Below are positions 22,466-30,096 of a stretch of DNA of 64,000 nt, one piece after another. Origin of the DNA: Muriiphilus sp048268845 (lineage in GTDB: Bacteria; Pseudomonadota; Alphaproteobacteria; Rhodobacterales; Rhodobacteraceae); contig JBLWUQ010000007.1 in the NCBI GenBank assembly GCA_048268845.1, forward strand, positions 62,001 through 126,000, given 5' to 3'. Position numbers and translations under genes: made by a program. Each line of letters opens with the position of its first letter. Position 1 is the first letter of the stretch. Under the pieces are notes generated by a model. That model was not told the DNA's origin, did no database searches, and worked only from the letters and a program-made list of their open reading frames with translations.

Positions 22466-23403
22466 CAGCCGCGCCGGTCCTCGAACTCCTGCCCGATCCG
22501 GTCGATGTCGAACGGCGCGGTCAGATACATCTCGCTGATCCAGTTGGCAAAGAACAGGTGCGCATGGCTGCGCCAGCGGTTCAGCGGCGGCTGGCTCGGG
22601 TCGTCGTTCGGATAATAGTTCATCGGCACGTTGATCGGCACGCCCTTGGCGACGTCACGGTCGTATTCGTTCTTCAGCGTGTCCGAGTCGTATTCGAAAT
22701 GGTTGAAGATATAGAGCGCGCGCTGGCCTGCGTCCTCGACCAGACAGGGGCCGGTCTCGGGCGAGCCCAGCAGCGTCACAAGGTCGGGGTCGGCGTCGAT
22801 GTCGCTCTGGCGCACCTCGGTCCAGCGGCTGACAGGGATCACGAAATGGTCAGAGAAACCGCGCAGGAAGGGTGATTTCGGCTGGAGATTGCGTTGCGGA
22901 AAGCAGCCGAACGCCTTGTGGTCGAGCATCTGCTTGTCGATGCCGTGGAAGTGGTAGAGCATCGCCATGCCGCCCCAGCAGACGCCGAAGGTCGAGTGCA
23001 CGTTGGTGCGCGTCCAGTCCATGATCTCGACCATCTCGTCCCAATAGGTCACCTCCTCGTAGGGCAGGTGCTCGATCGGGGCGCCGGTGATGATGAGGCC
23101 GTCGAACTTCTGGTCCTTCACCGCCTGAAACGGCTCGTAATGCTTGCCGATATGGGCCTGACTGGTGGTCTTGGAGATATGCTCGGTCGGGCGCACCAGC
23201 GTCAGCTCGACCTGAAGCGGCGAGGCGCCGATCAGCCGGGCGAACTGGGTCTCGGTCTCGATCTTCTTGGGCATCAGGTTCAGAAGCGCGATCCGCATCG
23301 GCCGGATGTTCTGGCGCGCCGCCTGATCCTCGCTCATCACCATCACGCCCTCGCTGTCGAGGACGTGAAAGGCGGGCAGCGTGGCGGGGATCTTGATTGG
23401 CAT
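22465..23403 (-). CDS. metAA: Homoserine O-acyltransferase MetA, predicted acetyl-CoA-specific
   Basis: The 312-residue MetA-family enzyme acylates homoserine, the first committed step of methionine synthesis. The catalytic nucleophile is Cys142 in FGVCWGGMA, and a catalytic His/Glu pair is expected in IFNHFEYD. Residue 111 is Glu, in TGAPIEHLP. In this family Glu111 goes with acetyl-CoA and Gly111 with succinyl-CoA, so the protein is probably a homoserine O-acetyltransferase despite the usual succinyltransferase annotation. I chose the ATG at 23403 (MPIKIPATLP) with AAGGAC upstream. I see no SAM-II riboswitch in the 40-bp upstream gap. It is coupled to the downstream hydrolase gene. Confidence 0.95.
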   Translation of the reverse strand: MPIKIPATLPAFHVLDSEGVMVMSEDQAARQNIRPMRIALLNLMPKKIETETQFARLIGASPLQVELTLVRPTEHISKTTSQAHIGKHYEPFQAVKDQKFDGLIITGAPIEHLPYEEVTYWDEMVEIMDWTRTNVHSTFGVCWGGMAMLYHFHGIDKQMLDHKAFGCFPQRNLQPKSPFLRGFSDHFVIPVSRWTEVRQSDIDADPDLVTLLGSPETGPCLVEDAGQRALYIFNHFEYDSDTLKNEYDRDVAKGVPINVPMNYYPNDDPSQPPLNRWRSHAHLFFANWISEMYLTAPFDIDRIGQEFEDRRG

Positions 23404-23443
23404 CGGATGTCCTTGATCGTGTTGGGAATAAATAGGTCCGGCG

Positions 23444-24304
23444 TCAGCGCGCCTCAAGGGCGCTGGCGATCAGCGCATCGAAATCGGCGGCGGTCCTGAC
23501 GGTCGCGACATCGTCGGCGCAAACCTTCACGCCCCAGTTGCGCGCCATCGCGGCGTAACGCGGCTGACGATGCGCCAGCGCGCGGGCATAGGTGGCGCGC
23601 ATGAAGTCGTCAGGGTCGACGCGGGCCTCGTCCACGCCCTTGTCGGCGAGGTAGTCGTCCCATGCCGCGTGCAGGAAATCCGGCTGGTAATACATCGGCT
23701 TTGGCGCGGCGGTGAAGCGGCGGATCAGTTCTTCGGTGTGGTCCTCGGACCCTTCGATCCAGACCAGGAGCAGATGCTGCGACAACTCGGTCAGCACCGC
23801 ATCGTTCGGGTCGTCGGGGTCCACCACCTCGCAGATCGAGCCTGAGGAATCGCAGACGAAATTGTCATAGCCGTAAAGCGCGCGCGCCCGGTCGATGAAG
23901 CGGGTGGTATCGAGCATCGCCGCGACCTCGGCCGCGCGGTGCAACTCCTGCCGGCGCATGTATTCGGCAAAGGGCAGCCCACCCTTTTCCGGATCGCCGG
24001 GCTTGCCCAGATAGGTCGAAAGCGGCGCGAGGTTGTTGAAGGTGATGTTGGACGCGATGTAGATCGAATCCGACATCAGAAGGCGGCGCAGAAACGGGTT
24101 CTTCATCGCCTCGGCCTTGAAGTTGTCGACGATGTGCTCGCCCATGTAGCGGGTGCCGATGCGGTAATCGACCGAGTAGTGAAACCAGCCACCAGCGGCG
24201 CGCAACAGGTTGGACAGATGCGTCTTGCCCAGCCCCGACATGCCGAACAGGAGCACATGCTTGCCGCTGGCACCCTGCCAGTCCGCTGCGGTTTGGTAGA
24301 TCAT
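23444..24304 (-). CDS. P-loop ATPase of unknown function upstream of metA
   Basis: The 286-residue protein has a clear Walker A, GMSGLGKTH, at residues 21-29, immediately preceded by a strand (KHVLLF). DNFVCDSSGSICEVVD near the middle may hold a second acidic site. No membrane segment is present. I do not recognise the family beyond a nucleotide-binding, kinase-like fold. It starts with ATG at 24304 after GAGGGA. It lies 40 bp upstream of metA on the same strand, so co-transcription is likely. Confidence 0.8.
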   Translation of the reverse strand: MIYQTAADWQGASGKHVLLFGMSGLGKTHLSNLLRAAGGWFHYSVDYRIGTRYMGEHIVDNFKAEAMKNPFLRRLLMSDSIYIASNITFNNLAPLSTYLGKPGDPEKGGLPFAEYMRRQELHRAAEVAAMLDTTRFIDRARALYGYDNFVCDSSGSICEVVDPDDPNDAVLTELSQHLLLVWIEGSEDHTEELIRRFTAAPKPMYYQPDFLHAAWDDYLADKGVDEARVDPDDFMRATYARALAHRQPRYAAMARNWGVKVCADDVATVRTAADFDALIASALEAR

Positions 24305-24354
24305 CGGGCTTCCCTCGTGACGCCCCCGTTTGGTAGCCAGCGGCGGGCGGAGGG

Positions 24355-25260
24355 TCAAACCCTATCGCGCCGCCGAAACAGCCGCCCGTCGATCACCACC
24401 AGCGCCAGCGCGATCAGCGCAAAGCCCGCGAAGGCGCGTGGCGGCAGGCTTTCGGCGCGCACGATCGCCCCCAGCGCCACCGCGACCGGCGCGACCAGCA
24501 GCGTGACCAGCAGCACGTTTCCGGACCCGGCCAGCGCCAGCACCCGGTAATAGATCAGATAGGCCAGCGCGGTGATGACGACCGCGTAATAGGCAACGGC
24601 GACGACCGCGGGCAGGGGCAGCGCCAGGGGCAGGGGGCCTTCGACGGCCCAGGACAGGGGCAGCATGATCAGGCTCGACCCGGTCAGCATGCCGACCGCC
24701 GCAACCTCGGGGCGCAGCCCGGCCAGCATCCCCCGCCCCCAGGCCCCGGCCAGGGCATAGGAGAAGGTCGAGGCCAGCATCGCAAGCTGCGCCAGCGAAC
24801 GCGGATCGAACCGGGTCAGAGCGTCCAGCCCCATCGTCACCGCAACGCCGGCAAACCCGAGCGCCACACCGGTCAGCTTGCGCGCGGTCAGGCGTTCGTC
24901 GGCAAAGACGATGGCGGCGACCAGCACGCCGAACACGGCACCGCTGGCATTGAGGATGCCGGCAAGCCCCGATTCGATGCTCTGCTGCGCTGTGGCCTGA
25001 AGCCCGAAGGGCACCGCGTTGTTGAGCAGCCCCATGACCAGCAGCGCCGCCCAGACCCGCGGCGCGCGCGGCAAGGCGAACCCGCGCCACAACACATAGA
25101 CCCAGAGAAACAGCGCCGCCCAGATCACCCGATGGGTCACGACATGGAGGGGCGTCATGCTGTCAAGCAATGTGCGCGTGGCCAGAAAGCTCCCGCCCCA
25201 GATCAGGGAGAGCAAGGCCATCAGCGCCCAGGCACGGGGAGAAACCGAGGTTTGGATCAT
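24355..25260 (-). CDS. EamA-family (DMT) transporter
   Basis: The 301-residue integral membrane protein has about ten helices in two EamA repeats. The first repeat shows SLIWGGSFLATRTLLDSMTP and the second ends with LVVIDGRLFRRRDRV. Members of the drug/metabolite transporter superfamily export metabolites or amino acids; the substrate is unknown. A 50-bp gap separates it from the ATPase gene downstream. Upstream, 127 bp of non-coding sequence holds no clear feature. Confidence 0.9.
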   Translation of the reverse strand: MIQTSVSPRAWALMALLSLIWGGSFLATRTLLDSMTPLHVVTHRVIWAALFLWVYVLWRGFALPRAPRVWAALLVMGLLNNAVPFGLQATAQQSIESGLAGILNASGAVFGVLVAAIVFADERLTARKLTGVALGFAGVAVTMGLDALTRFDPRSLAQLAMLASTFSYALAGAWGRGMLAGLRPEVAAVGMLTGSSLIMLPLSWAVEGPLPLALPLPAVVAVAYYAVVITALAYLIYYRVLALAGSGNVLLVTLLVAPVAVALGAIVRAESLPPRAFAGFALIALALVVIDGRLFRRRDRV

Positions 25261-25387
25261 GGCGATGATCTAGCCCTGCACGCAGGCAATGGCGACCCGA
25301 ATTCTGCGCATTGGTGCCGCGGCCCCGGTCCCCGTGCGCCCCCGGTTTACTGAGCGAGTCGGAGCCGACCACGACGTCGCCACCGCC

Positions 25388-26026
25388 TTAGGCCAGCAGG
25401 TCGACTGAAACCTGCGATTGCAACCCGATCATGCCGAGAAACCCCCATAGCCCGGCGCGGACCGCGTTGCCCCAGAGCTTGACCGATCCGCTTGCGATCA
25501 TGGTGACCGTGCCGCGTCTGCCGTAGACGGTAAACGCGCTCGAGGCGCAGGCCTTGGCCGGGGTCAGGCCCGCCCATGAAAAGCTCAGCCAACTGCGCCA
25601 GACGTGAAATCCTTCCGTCACCAGAACGAACTCCGGGCTGTCCTCAAGGAAGGGGACGGAAAACAGCGCGTTCTGCAGCGTCGATTGCGACAGGGTTTCG
25701 GCGGTTATGGCGGCCTCGGGAACTCCGGCGGCAATCGCGCGGGCCTGCATCAGCCCGCCGCCGGTCCTGCCGTCCCAGCCGCCGCCGGTGACATGCAGGC
25801 GCGGCGCGATGCCCCGGTGATAGAGCGACACCGCCGCGTCAAGGCGATCACGCGCGTCCGAATCAAGCCCGCTGTCGTCAAACCCGGCCCCCAACGCCAC
25901 GATGGCATCGAACTGGCCGGTCACGCTGTCGCAGGCGGGCGAGAACAGCGCCGATCCCAGCGTGACCGCCATGCCGAGGACGAACGCAGCCAGAGCGACA
26001 ATCGCGCCCCGCCGGATCACTCCCAC
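25388..26026 (-). CDS. YdcF/DUF218-family membrane protein
   Basis: The 212-residue protein has an N-terminal membrane anchor, then a DUF218-type domain: FDAIVALGAGF, RLDAAVSLYHRGIAPRLHVTGG, then GVPEAAITAETLSQSTLQNA. DUF218 proteins (YdcF, SanA, ElyC) act in the envelope, and ElyC influences lipid carrier and peptidoglycan metabolism. A second hydrophobic segment follows near the C-terminus. The start overlaps the guaA stop region by 10 bp, so it is probably expressed with guaA. Confidence 0.82.
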   Translation of the reverse strand: MGVIRRGAIVALAAFVLGMAVTLGSALFSPACDSVTGQFDAIVALGAGFDDSGLDSDARDRLDAAVSLYHRGIAPRLHVTGGGWDGRTGGGLMQARAIAAGVPEAAITAETLSQSTLQNALFSVPFLEDSPEFVLVTEGFHVWRSWLSFSWAGLTPAKACASSAFTVYGRRGTVTMIASGSVKLWGNAVRAGLWGFLGMIGLQSQVSVDLLA

Positions 26027-27573
26027 TCGATCGTGCCCGGCGGTTTCGAGGTGATGTCATAGGTCACGCGGTTGATGCCCTTGACTTCGTTGATGATCCT
26101 TGTCGCGGTCTCGCCAAGGAATTCATGGCTGAACGGGTAGTAGTCCGCGGTCATCCCGTCCACGGACGTGACGGCGCGCAGCGCGCAGGCGAAATCGTAG
26201 GTCCGGCTGTCGCCCATGACGCCGACGGTGCGCACGGGCAGGATCGCGACGAAAGCCTGCCAGATCTCGTCATAAAGCCCGTGGCGGCGGATCTGGTCGA
26301 TATAGACCGCGTCGGCCTTGCGCAGGATGTCGAGCTTCTCGCGGGTGATCTCGCCGGGGCAGCGGATCGCCAGACCGGGGCCGGGGAAGGGGTGGCGGCC
26401 GATGAAGCTGGCGGGCAGGCCAAGCTCATGCCCCAGCGCGCGCACCTCGTCCTTGAACAGCTCGCGCAGCGGCTCGACCAGTTTCAGCCCCATCTTCTCG
26501 GGCAGGCCGCCGACATTGTGGTGGCTCTTGATGGTGACGCTGGGCCCGCCGGCGAAACTGACGCTCTCGATCACGTCGGGGTAAAGCGTGCCTTGCGCCA
26601 GGAACTCGGCCCCGTCGATGCCGCTGGCGTATTTCTGGAACACGTCGATGAACAGCCGCCCGATGATCTTTCGCTTTTCCTCCGGGTCGCTGACGCCCTC
26701 AAGCTCACCCAGGAACAGATCGGCCTCGTCGGCGTGGATGAGCGGGATGTTGTAATGGTCGCGAAACATCGCGACGACCTCGTCGGCCTCGTTCTGACGC
26801 AATAGCCCGTGGTCGACGAAGACGCAGGTCAGGTTCTCGCCGATCGCCTCGTGGATCAGCACGGCGGCGACAGAGGAATCGACCCCGCCCGACAGCCCGC
26901 AGATCACCTTCTTGTCGCCCACCTGCTCACGGATCAGCCGGATCGCCTCGTCCTTGTAGGCGTCCATCGTCCAGTCGCCGGTGAAGCCTGCGAGCCGCAC
27001 GAAGTTCTCGTAGAAGGTCTTGCCGTTCGGGGTGTGGTGCACCTCGGGGTGGAACTGCACCGCAAAGAAGCGGCGCTCGAGATCGGCGGTGATCGCGAAG
27101 GGCGCGTTGGGCGAGGTGCCGTAGACCTCGAACCCCGGCGCGATCGCCGAGACGTGGTCGCCGTGGCTCATCCAGACCTGTTCGCGGCCTTCGAGAAACC
27201 AGCCGAACAACAGGTCGATGTCGCCGTTTTTCGGCTCGACATAGGCCCGTCCGAACTCGGCGGTGCCATGGCCGCGCTCGACCTTGCCGCCGAGCATCTG
27301 CATCATCACCTGCTGGCCATAGCAGATCCCGAGGATCGGCACCCCAAGCGTGAAGACGCTTTGCGGCGGGCGCGGGCTGGCCGCGTCGATCACGCTGGCA
27401 GGACCGCCCGAGAGGATCACGGCCTTGGGCGCGAAGTCGGTCAGAAAGGCGTCCGTGACCTTCTGATAGGGGTGGATTTCGCAGAAGACGTTCAGCTCGC
27501 GCAGACGTCGCGCGATCAGTTGCGTCACCTGGCTGCCGAAGTCGATGATGAGAAGGCGATCATGCTGGGTCAT
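26017..27573 (-). CDS. guaA: GMP synthase (glutamine-hydrolysing)
   Basis: GuaA (518 residues) converts XMP to GMP using ATP and glutamine. The class I glutamine amidotransferase domain has its nucleophile in GICYGQQ (residue about 84) and the catalytic His/Glu in QFHPEVHHT. The PP-loop ATP pyrophosphatase motif SGGVDSS follows at about residue 230, then the C-terminal dimerisation domain ends in KPPGTIEWE. Length matches the family. It is divergent from the mttB-like gene across a repeat-rich 428-bp region. Confidence 0.98.
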   Translation of the reverse strand: MTQHDRLLIIDFGSQVTQLIARRLRELNVFCEIHPYQKVTDAFLTDFAPKAVILSGGPASVIDAASPRPPQSVFTLGVPILGICYGQQVMMQMLGGKVERGHGTAEFGRAYVEPKNGDIDLLFGWFLEGREQVWMSHGDHVSAIAPGFEVYGTSPNAPFAITADLERRFFAVQFHPEVHHTPNGKTFYENFVRLAGFTGDWTMDAYKDEAIRLIREQVGDKKVICGLSGGVDSSVAAVLIHEAIGENLTCVFVDHGLLRQNEADEVVAMFRDHYNIPLIHADEADLFLGELEGVSDPEEKRKIIGRLFIDVFQKYASGIDGAEFLAQGTLYPDVIESVSFAGGPSVTIKSHHNVGGLPEKMGLKLVEPLRELFKDEVRALGHELGLPASFIGRHPFPGPGLAIRCPGEITREKLDILRKADAVYIDQIRRHGLYDEIWQAFVAILPVRTVGVMGDSRTYDFACALRAVTSVDGMTADYYPFSHEFLGETATRIINEVKGINRVTYDITSKPPGTIEWE

Positions 27574-27667
27574 GTCGGCTGATTAGGCCGCGCCCGCGCG
27601 GCTGGCAAGGCCAAAGGGGGGCTGTCGGCCCCCCACGCGCTCAAAACGGCAAGCCGTTTCGAACGCT

Positions 27668-27696
27668 CCCCCCGAAGGTATTTTGGAGCAAAGACG
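27668..27696 (+). repeat. Left arm of a long inverted repeat
   Basis: The 29-bp arm (C-run, GAAGGTATTTTGG, then AGCAAAGACG) is the reverse complement of 27827-27856 apart from one inserted base. Its GTATTTT core also occurs in the elements at 7.6 kb and 41.05 kb. Confidence 0.75.
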
Positions 27697-27826
27697 TTCA
27701 GGGGAAAGATGCACCCCCCGCAGCGGGCCGCGGGGCGGGCTACGGGGGGCGTCTTCGCTCACGGCCATCGGCTCCTCAGCCTGTACCGCAAGCCCATCCG
27801 ATCACATCAACCTTAACAAATCGTTG

Positions 27827-27856
27827 CGTCTTTGCTCGCAAAATACCTTCGGGGGG
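27827..27856 (-). repeat. Right arm of the long inverted repeat
   Basis: The 30-bp partner of 27668-27696 lies 130 bp away in opposite orientation. It is followed directly by the hairpin at 27858-27883. Confidence 0.75.
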
Positions 27857-27857
27857 A

Positions 27858-27883
27858 TGTCCGGTTTGCTCGCAAACCGGACA
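27858..27883. repeat. Perfect 11-bp stem-loop
   Basis: The arms TGTCCGGTTTG and CAAACCGGACA flank the loop CTCG. G-runs on both sides (27851-27856, 27885-27890) and a later C-run could extend pairing. It has no T tract, so it is probably part of the repeat element rather than a terminator. Confidence 0.7.
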
Positions 27884-28001
27884 CGGGGGGCAGACAGCCC
27901 CCCGCCTCGGTGTCGTTTTCGCGCGCGAAGAGTCGCAATTCCGAGAGGGGCTGCAGCCGGGGCGGGCTATCACGAAAGACCCTTGTCGAGGAGGGCGCGC
28001 G

Positions 28002-29561
28002 ATGAACGACGAAACCGGAACCCTTGAGGCCCCCCCACGCCGGGCGCGCGGCGGCGGCGGGGCTGCGCGCCGGGCCGAGCGCACACAGGTGCGTTTCGAC
28101 ACGGCACCGGTGATTGCACGGCGGATCCGGGATTTCGATCTGCTCGACGACGAGGCGCTCGAGATCATCGAGCGCAATGCCGAGACCGTGCTCGAGGAAA
28201 TCGGCGTCAATTTCGTCGAGAACCCCGCAGCCCTCGCGCGCTGGCGCGAGGCCGGGGCGGATGTGCAGGGCGAGCGGGTGCATATCCCGCGCGGCCTTGC
28301 GCGCAAGCTCTGCGCCACGGCGCCTTCGAGTTTCACCCAGCACGCGCGCAACCCCGAGCGCTCGGTCGAGATCGGCGGGCGCAACCTGGTGCTCGCCCCG
28401 GTCTACGGCCCGCCCTTCGTGCGCGACGCGGCGGGCGGGCGGCGCTATGCCACGATGGCGGATTTTCGCGATTTCGTGCGTCTGGGGCAGATGTCGAAAT
28501 GGCTGCACCATTCCGGCGGCACGGTCTGCGAGCCGACCGATGTCGCGGTCAACAAGCGTCACCTCGACATGCTGCTGGCGCATATGACGCTGTCGGACAA
28601 GCCGTTCATGGGGTCGGTCACCGAACCCAGCCGGGCGGCGGATTCGGTCGAGATGGCGAAGATCCTGTTCGGGGCGGACTTCGTCGACCAGAACGCCGTG
28701 ATCACCAGCCTGATCAACATCAACTCACCGCTCACCTTCGACGCCACCATGATGGGGTCGCTCGAGGTCTATGCCTCGGCCAATCAGGCCACGATCGTCT
28801 CGCCCTTCATCGTCGGCGGCGCGATGGCGCCGGTCTCGATCATCGGCACGCTGACCCAGGTTCTGGCCGAGGTGCTGGCGGGCGTCGCCTACAGCCAGCT
28901 CGTGCGCCCTGGTGCGCCGGTGATCGCGGGGGCTTTCGTGACCTCGATCGACATGAACTCGGGCGCACCGACCTTCGGCACGCCGGAGGCCAGCCAGATC
29001 ACCTATGGCGCCGGGCAACTGGTGCGCCGGCTGGGTCTGCCCTATCGCTCGGCGGGGGCCTTTACCGGGTCGAAACTGCCCGACGCCCAGGCCGGCTTCG
29101 AAAGCGCCAACAGCCTCAACATGGGGCTGCTCTCGGGCGTGAACTTCATGCTGCATGCCTGCGGCTGGCTCGAGGGCGGGCTGGTGGCGAGCTTCGAGAA
29201 ATACGTGATGGACGCCGACCAGCTGGGTGCGCTGCACAAGATGGCCGCGGGCGTGCCGATCGACGAGACGGCACAGGCGATGGACGCGATCCGCGAGGTC
29301 GGGCCGGGCGGGCATTTCCTTGGCTGCGCCCATACGCAGGAGCATTTTCGCGATGCATTCTGGCGCTCGGAGCTGCTGGACTACAAGCCGTTCGAGACCT
29401 GGGACGAGGACGGCGCGCGCGATACCGAGGCGCTGGCGGGCGCGCGGGTTGCCAAACAGCTGGCCGACTACCGCGAGCCGGGCATGGATATCGCGGTGCG
29501 CGAGGCGCTCGAGGCCTATGTCGCCGACAAGAAGGCCTCGATGCCCGACGCCTTCGTCTGA
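28002..29561 (+). CDS. Trimethylamine methyltransferase (MttB) superfamily protein
   Basis: The 519-residue protein belongs to the MttB superfamily, whose members pass a methyl group from a quaternary amine to a corrinoid protein. Family segments are ETVLEEIGVNFVENP, the GGTVCEPTD region, SLININSPLTFDATMM, GSKLPDAQAGFES and a C-terminal GGHFLGCAHTQEHFR. There is no in-frame amber codon, so this is a non-pyrrolysine member, like those acting on glycine betaine and similar compounds. The first 30 residues are Arg/Gly-rich. AGGAGG precedes the ATG by 8 nt. No corrinoid protein or activating methyltransferase gene is nearby, so the substrate and partner are unknown. Confidence 0.9.
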   Translation: MNDETGTLEAPPRRARGGGGAARRAERTQVRFDTAPVIARRIRDFDLLDDEALEIIERNAETVLEEIGVNFVENPAALARWREAGADVQGERVHIPRGLARKLCATAPSSFTQHARNPERSVEIGGRNLVLAPVYGPPFVRDAAGGRRYATMADFRDFVRLGQMSKWLHHSGGTVCEPTDVAVNKRHLDMLLAHMTLSDKPFMGSVTEPSRAADSVEMAKILFGADFVDQNAVITSLININSPLTFDATMMGSLEVYASANQATIVSPFIVGGAMAPVSIIGTLTQVLAEVLAGVAYSQLVRPGAPVIAGAFVTSIDMNSGAPTFGTPEASQITYGAGQLVRRLGLPYRSAGAFTGSKLPDAQAGFESANSLNMGLLSGVNFMLHACGWLEGGLVASFEKYVMDADQLGALHKMAAGVPIDETAQAMDAIREVGPGGHFLGCAHTQEHFRDAFWRSELLDYKPFETWDEDGARDTEALAGARVAKQLADYREPGMDIAVREALEAYVADKKASMPDAFV

Positions 29562-29569
29562 ACCGGGCA

Positions 29570-29869
29570 TCACACGCCGGCAGGCGGAGTGACGCGCGGG
29601 ATCAGCCTTGCCTCGGAGATCAGTGCGATCAGCACCTCGACATGGCGGGTTGCGGAATACCCGACCTCGCCTGCGCGCCGGTCGGCATCCATGCGGGTTT
29701 CCTCCTCGAAGAGCCGGTCGAACGCGGCGCGCGGCGCCGGCGGCGTCGTGCATCTTGTCAGCCGCTTCAGGTCGCGGTCGCGGTTGTAATCGGCAAGCCC
29801 GATGCGGGCGGCACGGATCAGAAGCCGGGGGCGGCGGAGAGCGGCGAGGCGGGTCATCACGTCGGTCAT
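29570..29869 (-). CDS. DUF6477-type small protein
   Basis: The 99-residue product begins MTDVMTRLAALRRPRLLIRA and continues GLADYNRDRDLKRLT, a pattern I associate with the DUF6477 family of Rhodobacteraceae. It is basic and has no membrane segment. A central ALLxEE-type acidic patch (FDRLFEEETRMD) precedes VGYSATRHVEVLIALISEAR. It is convergent with the mttB-like gene, with 8 bp between stops. Function unknown. Confidence 0.75.
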   Translation of the reverse strand: MTDVMTRLAALRRPRLLIRAARIGLADYNRDRDLKRLTRCTTPPAPRAAFDRLFEEETRMDADRRAGEVGYSATRHVEVLIALISEARLIPRVTPPAGV

Positions 29870-30000
29870 GCGGGGTCCTTTCGCTGAGTCCCGGACTTAT
29901 CGCACAACCCCAGCGGGTGTTGCGTGAGGGCGGCACCCGGCGCGCGCTCGGTTGAAAACCCCTTTACCAATTCGGGACATACTGCCCATCAGAGCCGCGA

Positions 30001-30016
30001 TTAACGTCCCGGTAAC
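30001..30016 (+). promoter_or_regulatory. Possible CtrA-type binding site
   Basis: TTAA (30001-30004), a 7-bp spacer and GTAAC (30012-30016) match the CtrA consensus TTAA-N7-TTAAC with one mismatch. It lies about 80 bp upstream of the DUF6456 gene start. CtrA regulates motility, cell cycle and gene transfer agents in Rhodobacterales. This is a single match without experimental support. Confidence 0.4.
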
Positions 30017-30096
30017 CATTTGGGCAGAAATATGGCACGAATAGAATCACCCTAGGGTTGTGCAGTGACCGATCGGGGGATCAGGAAGGGGACGCC

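Larger units (their letters stand above)
27574..28001. other. Repeat- and hairpin-rich intergenic region
   Basis: This 428-bp gap between the divergent guaA and mttB-like genes holds no credible gene. It contains a GC hairpin (27616-27634), an AT/GC hairpin with stem AAACGGC (27644-27659), two inverted copies of a 29-30 bp element (27668-27696 and 27827-27856), and an 11-bp perfect stem with a 4-nt loop (27858-27883). Promoters for both genes should lie here, but I do not see a convincing -35/-10 pair. Confidence 0.7.

Noticed and set aside
23404..23443. SAM-II riboswitch upstream of metA
   Set aside because: The gap is only 40 bp and lacks the pseudoknot elements of the SAM-II motif. Pairing into the upstream coding region is not evident either.
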